A DNA stretch of 5,286 bases. It comes from JBFGCT01 sp041581055. GTDB taxonomy: Bacteria > Actinomycetota > Acidimicrobiia > Acidimicrobiales > Ilumatobacteraceae. The notes under the pieces are model-generated. The model was given only the letters and a program-made list of their open reading frames with translations. It was not told the origin of the DNA and did no database searches. The position numbers were made by a program, and so were the translations under genes. The stretch spans positions 1 through 5,286 of the forward strand of contig JBFGCT010000225.1 of NCBI GenBank assembly GCA_041581055.1. Reading direction: 5' to 3'. Of the stretch, positions 1-4,793 are shown piece by piece (position 1 is the first letter of the stretch; every line of letters starts with the position of its first letter).

Positions 1-591
1 CTCCCGCCCGGTCCGCTCGGTCAGGTCGCGCTTGAAGAAGGTGACGTCGCCGAGCGTCGCCGACATCAGCAGGAACTGGACGTGGGGCAGCTCGAGCAGC
101 GGGATCTGCCACGCCCACCCCCGCTGGGGGTCGCCGTAGTAGTGGAACTCGTCGACGATCGCCAGGTCGACGGGGGTCAGCCGGCCGCTGCGCAACGCCC
201 AGTTGGCGAGGATCTCGGCGGTGCAGCAGATGATCGGCGCGCCCGGGTTCACCGAGGCGTCGCCGGTGATCATCCCGACCCGGTCGGAGCCGAACTCGCG
301 GCACAGGGCGAAGAACTTCTCGCTGACCAGCGCCTTGATCGGGGCGGTGTACACGCTGCGCCGGCCGGCCGCCAGCGCCGCGAAGTGGGCGGCGGTGGCG
401 ACGAGCGACTTGCCGGAACCGGTCGGCGTGTTGAGGATCACGTGGTTCCCGACGAGCATCTCGATGACCGCCTCCTCCTGCGCCGGGTACAGCTCGATCC
501 CGAGCTCCTCGGCGTAGGCGGTGAACCCGGCGAGCAGCGCGTCCTCGTCCGCCGCCGGCGGCAGATGGCGGATCAGCGGCGGCTCGGGCAC
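1..591 (-). CDS. DEAD/DEAH-box (DExH) helicase, DUF3516-type, N-terminal part, cut by window edge
   Basis: ATP-dependent superfamily 2 RNA/DNA helicase; 197 codons of the N-terminus are present and the frame is open to the left edge. Visible motifs are a Q-like YPAQEEA (35-41), Walker A TPTGSGKS (55-62), motif Ia TAPIKAL (82-88), TGD (109-111), TAE (124-126), Walker B/DExH box VDEFH (146-150) and motif III SAT (177-179). The stretches around DEFHYYGDP and RGWAWQIPLLELP, together with LLMSATLGD, are what I recall as typical of the large actinobacterial SKI2-like helicases carrying a DUF3516 domain; that C-terminal domain lies outside the window. The chosen start is GTG at 591, because no ATG/GTG/TTG lies further upstream in frame before the preceding gene and the family homology begins almost at once. 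No clear Shine-Dalgarno sequence precedes it. It lies 28 bp downstream of the L,D-transpeptidase gene, so co-transcription is likely. The exact substrate cannot be read from the sequence. Confidence 0.9.
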   Translation of the reverse strand, partial: MPEPPLIRHLPPAADEDALLAGFTAYAEELGIELYPAQEEAVIEMLVGNHVILNTPTGSGKSLVATAAHFAALAAGRRSVYTAPIKALVSEKFFALCREFGSDRVGMITGDASVNPGAPIICCTAEILANWALRSGRLTPVDLAIVDEFHYYGDPQRGWAWQIPLLELPHVQFLLMSATLGDVTFFKRDLTERTGRE

Positions 592-619
592 GGGGGAAGG
601 GTAGGGCGGGCGCGCTGAC

Positions 620-1912
620 TCAGCCCAGGCCGTAATCGCCCTGCACGGTGACGTGGAGGCCGATCCGGCTCGCGCTCCACGTCGGCGCGGTCACGTCGTC
701 GAGGCCGAGCCAGGCGACGAAGTCATCCTGGTCGCCGACCCGCAGTCGGACGCAGCCCTTGCTCTGCGGCGTCGTCGGCACGTTGTTCGACCCGTGGATC
801 GCCTGGCCGCCGTCGAAGTAGATCGGGCGGTACATGTTCCCGTTCAGCGGGTTGTCGATGGCGACCGGGTAGGTCGTGCTGTCGTGCCAGCCGCCGTTCT
901 CGAGCGCCGGGTCGTAGCGGAACGCCCGGCTGCGGTCTTGGCGTCGCGTCTCGAACCCCTCCTCGCCGGTCGAGGTCGGGAAGACGAACGTGAGGTCGTC
1001 GCCGGCCCCGACGAACATGATCTGGCACGTCAGGTCGACCAACGTCCACCGGTCGGACCCCACCGCGCTCGACGGTGGCGGCGGCAACGCGGTGGCGAAC
1101 ATCAGCGCCACCTCCTCGAGGCTGCCGGCTTGCATGTCGGCACGGTTGACCGGCACGCCGAGCGCGACCCGCGCGGCGCAGAGACGCTGCTGGGTGACCG
1201 GGCCGGAGATGCCGTCGACCAGGAGGTCACGGATGCCGTACCCGGCGAACAGCTCGTTGAGCTTTTCCTGCTGGGCGATGACGACCGCTTTGCGGGCGCT
1301 CGCCGCGACCGCCTCGTTCGGGTCGACCCGCTGCTCGCCGGTGATGTCGTCCAGGCCGTTGTCGACGCAGACGTCGAGGAGGGCGCCGGCGTTGATCCGG
1401 TCCGGGTCGGCGATGCCGTTCTCGGCGGCGATCGACGAGGCGGTGACCGTCGGGTCGTCGAACCGCTCGGCGATCAAGCCGAGCGAGTCGCCGGGCTGGA
1501 TCCTGACCACGCAGTCCGGGTCGAACACGTCGAGCTCCTCGGGCACGGTGGTCGTCGTCGTGCTCGTCGTGCTCGTGGTGGTGCTGGTCGTGGTGCTGGC
1601 CGCCGGGCTCGTCGTGGTGCTGGCCGCCGGGCTCGTCGTGGCGGGCGGGGGCGCCGCCGCCGTCGTCGTCGCCGCCGCCGGGCTCGTCGTGGTCGTCGCC
1701 GGGGCGGGCCCGTCCGTCGCGGCCGTCGTGGTCGGCGCGGCGGCCCGCACGGTGGTCGGAGCGGCGCTCGGCGGCGGGCTCCCGGCGGGCTGGGCGACAC
1801 CCGGGATGGCGACCGGGCCGGCGCCGCTCGTCGGGTTGCCGGCGTCGGTCGAGCAGGCGGCGAGCGCGAGCAGCGAGCCGATGAGCACCGAGCCGATCCG
1901 CCTGTCGTTCAT
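620..1912 (-). CDS. Lipoprotein L,D-transpeptidase (YkuD domain) with LysM-like and peptidoglycan-binding-like domains
   Basis: A 430-residue enzyme expected to form 3-3 cross-links in peptidoglycan, or to attach partners to it, outside the membrane. Residues 1-20 form a lipoprotein signal (MNDRR, hydrophobic core, lipobox LAAC with Cys20). Residues about 43-123 are a low-complexity Thr/Ser/Ala/Pro linker containing repeated SPAASTTT. Residues about 133-184 resemble a LysM fold (VVRIQPGDSLGLIAERF, then AAENGI and INAGALL). Residues about 222-270 resemble a peptidoglycan-binding domain (YGIRDLLVDGISGPVTQQRL). The YkuD domain covers about 290-422, with the catalytic motif HGSNNVPTTPQSKGCVRL giving His373 and Cys387. 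The start at 1912 is chosen over a longer open frame because the lipoprotein signal begins there; no good ribosome binding site is visible. The upstream neighbour is an acyltransferase and the downstream one a helicase. The YkuD assignment is firm, the LysM and binding-domain calls are moderate. Confidence 0.92.
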   Translation of the reverse strand: MNDRRIGSVLIGSLLALAACSTDAGNPTSGAGPVAIPGVAQPAGSPPPSAAPTTVRAAAPTTTAATDGPAPATTTTSPAAATTTAAAPPPATTSPAASTTTSPAASTTTSTTTSTTSTTTTTVPEELDVFDPDCVVRIQPGDSLGLIAERFDDPTVTASSIAAENGIADPDRINAGALLDVCVDNGLDDITGEQRVDPNEAVAASARKAVVIAQQEKLNELFAGYGIRDLLVDGISGPVTQQRLCAARVALGVPVNRADMQAGSLEEVALMFATALPPPPSSAVGSDRWTLVDLTCQIMFVGAGDDLTFVFPTSTGEEGFETRRQDRSRAFRYDPALENGGWHDSTTYPVAIDNPLNGNMYRPIYFDGGQAIHGSNNVPTTPQSKGCVRLRVGDQDDFVAWLGLDDVTAPTWSASRIGLHVTVQGDYGLG

Positions 1913-2070
1913 ACACCGACGGTAGCGACGTCCGGCGGCCGCGTGGCATCGCCCCGCCGGTGGGCCGGCCGCGCAGGGTGCCCGGACGGCGACACCGTCG
2001 ATCTCGATCAGCGCCGCGTCGAGCAACAGCGACTCGACCCCGACGGGTCCGATCGCTCGTCGCGGCGCAG

Positions 2071-2118
2071 GGACGGCGGGCGCGGGCCGCCAGACGGGCC
2101 GATCCGCTGGCGCCGTCC
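2071..2118 (-). terminator. Inverted repeat just after the acyltransferase stop; possible terminator
   Basis: Arms GGACGGCG (2071-2078) and CGCCGTCC (2111-2118) are perfectly complementary and start three bases after the stop codon on the minus strand. An alternative inner stem, CGCCAG (2088-2093) with CTGGCG (2107-2112), has a 13-base loop and competes with the outer one. No T-tract follows, so this is not a classical intrinsic terminator, and GC-rich DNA yields such repeats by chance. The rest of the 208-bp gap between the two genes (1913-2120) shows no gene or clear promoter to me. Confidence 0.25.
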
Positions 2119-2120
2119 GG

Positions 2121-2849
2121 TCACGCCGGGGCGTGGGTCGCGGTCGGCGCCGGCGCGTACCGGTCGACGTAGTCCTGCTCGCTCAGCTCTTTGATCTCCC
2201 GCATCACTCGATCGGTGATCGCCCGCCGGGCTCGGTTGGTGCTCGTGGTGAACCCCGCGGCCCGGACGTCGATCGGCTCGCCGAGCCGGATGGTCGCCCG
2301 ATGGAACGGGCGCACCAGCCGGGCCCCGGTCGGCAGGACCCGATCGGTGCCGACGATGCCGATCGGGACGAGCGGGGCGCCGGTCGTGAGCGCCAGGTGT
2401 GCCGCCCCCGAGTGGCCGCGGTGGAGCAGGCCGTCGCGCGAGCGCGTGCCCTCCGGGAACATCCCGACCACTCGACCCTGGTCGAGGACCTCGCGGACCT
2501 GCTCGAACGCCCTGACGAGGTCGGCGGGGTTCTCGCGCCGGATCGGGATCATCCCCGCCCCGCAGAACAACCACTTCGTGATCCGGTTGTCGGTGTACTC
2601 GGCCTTGCCGAGCATCGAGACCGGCCGCGGCACGGCGAACATCAGCAGGACCGAGTCGAGAAAGGACCGGTGGTTGGCGACGACGATCGCCGGCCCCTCG
2701 GCGGGGAGGTGCTCGGGATGCTGCACATCGAGCCGCACGAGGCCGTGGCGGACCGGCGCGGTCAGCACGCGGACCGTCTCGTAGGCACTCCCGTGCTCGC
2801 GCCAGTCGTCCACCATCGGCGCGACCCATCGTTTGACGACGTTCACCAT
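2121..2849 (-). CDS. PlsC-family 1-acyl-sn-glycerol-3-phosphate acyltransferase (lysophospholipid acyltransferase)
   Basis: A 242-residue membrane-associated acyltransferase, expected to transfer an acyl chain to lysophosphatidic acid or a related acceptor in phospholipid synthesis. All four family blocks are present: NHRSFLD (59-65, catalytic His60 and Asp65 as HX4D), GAGMIPIRR (97-105), FPEGTRS (131-137, substrate phosphate binding) and VPIGIVGTD (161-169). The length is usual for bacterial PlsC proteins. The segment around 53-73 (PAIVVANH through LLMFAV) is hydrophobic around block I. The C-terminus ends in a short Ala/Pro tail with no domain. The start ATG at 2849 gives a typical N-terminus; the upstream Shine-Dalgarno sequence is weak. 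The gene is transcribed away from the tRNA-Lys gene and lies 208 bp from the L,D-transpeptidase gene, so a shared operon is uncertain. Several paralogues with other acceptors exist in actinobacteria, so the substrate is inferred and I give no gene symbol. Confidence 0.93.
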   Translation of the reverse strand: MVNVVKRWVAPMVDDWREHGSAYETVRVLTAPVRHGLVRLDVQHPEHLPAEGPAIVVANHRSFLDSVLLMFAVPRPVSMLGKAEYTDNRITKWLFCGAGMIPIRRENPADLVRAFEQVREVLDQGRVVGMFPEGTRSRDGLLHRGHSGAAHLALTTGAPLVPIGIVGTDRVLPTGARLVRPFHRATIRLGEPIDVRAAGFTTSTNRARRAITDRVMREIKELSEQDYVDRYAPAPTATHAPA

Positions 2850-2932
2850 GGCTCAACGGTGATCGCCCGAACCGACGCATTCCAGGGCCCAAGGTCCTCG
2901 TGCGGCGCGGCGGCGTCGTCGGCCATCCGGAG

Positions 2933-2961
2933 TCGGCGCGCCCGCCTCGAGCGCGTACGAT
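2933..2961 (+). promoter_or_regulatory. Possible promoter of the tRNA-Lys gene
   Basis: TACGAT at 2956-2961 is a fair -10 hexamer about 50 bases before the mature tRNA. The sequence 17 bases upstream (2933-2938) is a poor -35 match, so the call rests mainly on the -10 box. The region 2850-3011 otherwise holds no gene that I can support. Confidence 0.25.
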
Positions 2962-3011
2962 GACCGGTCGCGGTCCGGCAGGGCGTGTTCTCCCGCGAAT
3001 CGTGCCGGCAC

Positions 3012-3086
3012 GCCTCTCTAGCTCAATGGTAGAGCAGTGGACTTTTAATCCATTGGTTCAGGGTTCGAGCCCCTGGGGAGGCACCA
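3012..3086 (+). tRNA. tRNA-Lys (anticodon UUU)
   Basis: A complete cloverleaf can be folded by hand. The acceptor stem is GCCTCTC (3012-3018) with GGGAGGC (3076-3082), including one T-G wobble. The D arm is GCTC/GAGC with loop AATGGTA (3021-3035). The anticodon arm is GTGGA/TCCAT with loop CTTTTAA (3037-3053), placing anticodon TTT at 3044-3046. A five-base variable loop (3054-3058) follows, then the T arm CAGGG/CCCTG with loop TTCGAGC (3059-3075). The discriminator is A3083, and CCA is encoded at 3084-3086. There is no intron or mismatch that would suggest a decayed gene. It decodes AAA and AAG lysine codons. Confidence 0.97.
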
Positions 3087-3090
3087 CAGC

Positions 3091-3143
3091 CCGAAATTCC
3101 GCGGTGACATCGCGCTCGGCGCAAGGTTCCGCGAGGATTTCGG
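3091..3143 (+). terminator. Tiered inverted repeat after tRNA-Lys; possible terminator
   Basis: Four bases after the encoded CCA lies a three-tier stem. CCGAAAT (3091-3097) pairs with ATTTCGG (3137-3143), CGCGG (3100-3104) pairs with CCGCG (3129-3133), and GCGC (3112-3115) pairs with GCGC (3119-3122) around a TCG loop. Its position suits transcript termination or 3' processing of the tRNA precursor. No T-tract follows, so factor-independent termination is not assured. Confidence 0.4.
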
Positions 3144-3152
3144 CGGGGCGGG

Positions 3153-3181
3153 CCCAACCGAACGCGTCGCCGCGTCGTGTC
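3153..3181 (+). promoter_or_regulatory. Candidate ECF-dependent promoter of the sigma gene (CCCAACC-N16-CGTGTC)
   Basis: The upstream box CCCAACC is at 3153-3159 and the downstream box CGTGTC at 3176-3181, separated by exactly 16 bases. ECF-dependent promoters usually have an AAC-containing -35 and a CGT-containing -10 at about this spacing. The same two boxes with the same spacing recur at 4728-4756, before the pentapeptide-repeat gene. A transcript would start near 3187-3190, which argues against a GTG start at 3177 for the sigma factor. Autoregulation is inferred. Confidence 0.5.
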
Positions 3182-3193
3182 ACCCTTGGTGAC
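3179..3193. promoter_or_regulatory. Perfect inverted repeat over the candidate -10/transcription start
   Basis: GTCACC (3179-3184) and GGTGAC (3188-3193) form a perfect dyad around CTT, overlapping the last bases of the proposed CGTGTC box. A second palindrome, TGACGTCA, lies six bases further on at 3199-3206. The two could be an operator, or the first could form a hairpin at the 5' end of the transcript. No regulator is identified. Confidence 0.3.
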
Positions 3194-3233
3194 CTTGATG
3201 ACGTCAGCGGGCAATACGGTCGTTCCGATCGCC

Positions 3234-3725
3234 ATGACCGCGGGGCCACCCGACTTCGACGAGCTGTTCCGAGCCCACTACGAGCGGCTCGTGCGCGCGC
3301 TGACCCTGGTCGCCGGCGACCGCGAGCGCGCCGCCGACGCTGTCCAGGACGCGTTCGTCAAGGCCCATCTGCGGTGGCGTCGCATCGCCCGCTACGACGA
3401 TCCGGTCGGATGGGTGCGACGGGTGGCGATCAACAGGCTCCGCGACGACCATCGCCGCGATCGGCGCAAGCGGCGGGCGGTGGAGCGGCTCGCCGTCCAC
3501 CCCCCGGAGATGGCCGAGATCCCGCCGCCGGACCAGCTCGACGAGCTGCTGGCCTCGCTCCCCAAGCAGCAGCGGGCGGCGATCGCCCTGTTCTACGTCG
3601 ACGGGGCGTCGATCGCCGAGATCGCGGAGACGCTCGGGGTCGCCGAGGGGACCGTCAAATCGAACCTGCACGACGCCCGACGACGGTTGCGTTCGGTGCT
3701 CGACTCCCAGGAGGGGTCTCGATGA
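3234..3725 (+). CDS. ECF-type RNA polymerase sigma-70 family factor
   Basis: A 163-residue two-domain sigma factor expected to direct RNA polymerase to a small set of promoters. Sigma region 2 covers about 7-75: FDELFRAHYERLVR, then AADAVQDAFVKAHLRW (the DAVQDAF helix that contacts core and -10 DNA), and WVRRVAINRLRDDHRR. A short Arg-rich and Pro-rich linker (about 76-100) leads to region 4 (about 101-155), with LLASLPKQQRAAIALFYVDG and a helix-turn-helix IAEIAETLGVAEGTVKSNLHDARRRL. There is no extra C-terminal domain. In-frame starts also exist at 3177 (GTG) and 3198 (ATG). I chose ATG 3234 because the domain begins directly after it; 3177 falls inside the proposed -10 box, while 3198 remains possible. 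None has a good Shine-Dalgarno sequence. The stop overlaps the next start (ATGA at 3722-3725), indicating translational coupling with the membrane partner. Confidence 0.93.
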   Translation: MTAGPPDFDELFRAHYERLVRALTLVAGDRERAADAVQDAFVKAHLRWRRIARYDDPVGWVRRVAINRLRDDHRRDRRKRRAVERLAVHPPEMAEIPPPDQLDELLASLPKQQRAAIALFYVDGASIAEIAETLGVAEGTVKSNLHDARRRLRSVLDSQEGSR

Positions 3726-4573
3726 GCGAATTCGACGACGACCTGATCGCCGACGCCCTGCGGGGGCGAGCCGGCGGTGGTGACATCGGGGTGGACGGCG
3801 CGCTCGACGCGGTGATCGGGCGGGCGGCGGCCACGCGGCGACGGCGGGCCGCGGTCGCCGGCATGGGCGCCATGACGGGCGTCGTGGCGGTCGCCGCGCT
3901 CGCTCTCGCCGGCCGGTCGCCCGATGTCGTGCGGACGCCGACCGACTCCGGGATCCCGTCCGACCCGGCGACCTCGGTCCCCGTCGTCATCCCGGATTCC
4001 TCCCCGATCTCGCCGCCGCCGGCGACCGGGCCCTCCCCGACATCGCCGGCGACCCCGTCGACGCCGCCGCCGTCGACCACCGCGACCACCGCGACCACCG
4101 CCCCCGGCGGCACAGCCCCGGCCGGTGTGCCGTCGCCGCCGCCGAACACCGCGCCGGGCAACACCGCACCCGGGAGCACGAGCCCGCCGAACACGAGCCC
4201 GCCGAGCAACACCGCGGGCAGCACGAATCCGCCGAACACCACCCCGGGCAGCACCGCGCCGCCGAACACCACTCCGGGCAGCACCGCGCCGCCGAACACC
4301 GCGCCCGGGACCAGCGAGCCCGACGAGCCCGACGATCCGTCGACACCGCCGTTCTCCGGTCGCGTCTACTCCAGCGCCGGTGGCTCGATCACCGTGTCGT
4401 GGAACGGCACGAGTCTGAGCCTCGGCGCCGTCAACCCCGCGGCTGGGTTCACCTCCTCGATCGAGGAGCAGCGCAGCGATCGGATCCGCGTGCGCTTCGA
4501 GGGGTCCGCGGACTGGCGGATCGAGGTGCGCGCCGACAGCCGCGGGGTGGTCACCAGCTCGATCTCCTCCTGA
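3722..4573 (+). CDS. Single-pass membrane protein coupled to the ECF sigma gene; putative anti-sigma factor/sensor
   Basis: A 283-residue protein of no family I can name. Residues 1-43 are an acidic then Arg-rich cytoplasmic head (MSEFDDDLIADALRG to TRRRR). About 44-64 is a hydrophobic transmembrane helix with positive residues on the inner side. About 65-210 is a Pro/Thr/Ser/Asn-rich linker with PPNTTPGSTA repeats. About 211-283 is a compact C-terminal domain with a likely beta pattern (GGSITVSWNGTSLSLG, then DRIRVRFEGSADWRIEVR), predicted outside. Start ATG 3722 has a strong Shine-Dalgarno sequence (AGGAGG, 3709-3714) and overlaps the sigma stop. Gene order and topology are those of a membrane anti-sigma factor, so it may hold the sigma factor and sense the envelope. 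However, there is no HxxxCxxC zinc motif and no cysteine at all, so the head would need another binding mode. The last codons lie in a 65-bp repeat that continues beyond the stop. Confidence 0.85.
   Translation: MSEFDDDLIADALRGRAGGGDIGVDGALDAVIGRAAATRRRRAAVAGMGAMTGVVAVAALALAGRSPDVVRTPTDSGIPSDPATSVPVVIPDSSPISPPPATGPSPTSPATPSTPPPSTTATTATTAPGGTAPAGVPSPPPNTAPGNTAPGSTSPPNTSPPSNTAGSTNPPNTTPGSTAPPNTTPGSTAPPNTAPGTSEPDEPDDPSTPPFSGRVYSSAGGSITVSWNGTSLSLGAVNPAAGFTSSIEEQRSDRIRVRFEGSADWRIEVRADSRGVVTSSISS
4229..4309 (+). repeat. 30-bp in-frame tandem repeat coding PPNTTPGSTA
   Basis: Two full 30-bp units (4229-4258 and 4259-4288) and a 21-base partial third encode PPNTTPGSTA, PPNTTPGSTA and PPNTAPG. The units are nearly identical at DNA level, so copy number may vary. 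Shorter degenerate relatives (PPNTSPP, PPNTAPGNTAPGST) lie just upstream. The product is a flexible, possibly glycosylated, linker outside the membrane. Confidence 0.8.
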
Positions 4574-4724
4574 TCGACGCGGTGATTCGCGGCCGCCGAA
4601 TCAGCCGCGGGGTGGTCACCAGCTCGATCTCCTCCTGATCGACGCGGTGATTTGCGGGCGCCGAATCAGCCGCGGGGTGGTCACCAGCTGGATCTCCTCC
4701 TGATCGACGCGGTGATTTGCGGGC
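4537..4724 (+). repeat. 65-bp tandem repeat duplicating the 3' end of the membrane-protein gene
   Basis: Units begin at 4537, 4602 and 4667. Units 1 and 2 differ at only two positions; unit 3 matches unit 2 for 58 bases with one change (C to G at 4690), then diverges. The first 37 bases of unit 1 are the last codons and stop of the preceding gene (RGVVTSSISS-stop), so each later unit carries a copy of that gene end with its own TGA (4636-4638 and 4701-4703). Because 65 is not a multiple of three, the copies are out of frame with the gene and are not translated as its extension. The copies fill most of the 220-bp gap before the next gene and end just before its proposed promoter. Confidence 0.9.
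4583..4603 (+). terminator. Stem-loop inside the 65-bp repeat, after the membrane-protein stop
   Basis: TGATTCG (4583-4589) pairs with CGAATCA (4597-4603) around a seven-base loop, nine bases after the stop codon. The second unit retains the stem at 4648-4668 with one C-G pair changed to a T-G wobble. The third unit has lost the 3' arm. It could act as a weak terminator or protect the 3' end of the operon mRNA; no T-tract follows. Confidence 0.35.
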
Positions 4725-4727
4725 CGA

Positions 4728-4756
4728 CCCAACCGCGGGCGGGCCGGCGGCGTGTC
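4728..4756 (+). promoter_or_regulatory. Candidate ECF-dependent promoter of the pentapeptide-repeat gene (CCCAACC-N16-CGTGTC)
   Basis: CCCAACC at 4728-4734 and CGTGTC at 4751-4756 with a 16-base spacer match the pair upstream of the sigma gene exactly, although the spacers themselves differ. A start near 4762-4765 would give a leader of about 30 bases holding the GAGGAG ribosome binding site (4783-4788) ahead of ATG 4794, which is the expected geometry. This makes the downstream gene a likely target of the neighbouring sigma factor. Confidence 0.55.
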
Positions 4757-4793
4757 TCACCCGATACCGCAGATCGATCCACGAGGAGCAACC

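Noticed and set aside
990..1925. Plus-strand frame with long Val/Ala runs resembling membrane helices
   Set aside because: The runs are the antisense of the Thr-rich linker codons of the L,D-transpeptidase.
1913..2026. N-terminal extension of the L,D-transpeptidase by 38 codons
   Set aside because: It would bury the lipoprotein signal peptide that starts at 1912.
653..2194. Long plus-strand open frame of 513 codons opposite the L,D-transpeptidase
   Set aside because: It is Arg/Gly-rich with no domain, a GC-bias shadow of a gene on the other strand with clear catalytic motifs.
2008..2892. Minus-strand frame of 294 codons around the acyltransferase
   Set aside because: It overlaps the acyltransferase in another frame and has Arg/Pro-rich composition without motifs.
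3655..4299. Minus-strand frame with VFGGAVLPGV repeats
   Set aside because: It is the antisense of the Pro/Asn/Thr linker repeats in the membrane protein.
2900..4573. Very long plus-strand frame joining upstream DNA to the membrane protein
   Set aside because: It reads through the tRNA gene and the sigma gene in the wrong frame; the true start is ATG 3722 with a strong ribosome binding site.
4399..4638. Small plus-strand frame ending in the second 65-bp unit with the same C-terminus as the membrane protein
   Set aside because: The shared ending comes only from the duplication; the rest is the wrong frame of the real gene and has no ribosome binding site.
4537..4724. CRISPR array
   Set aside because: The 65-bp units abut with no unique spacers, and the first unit is coding sequence.
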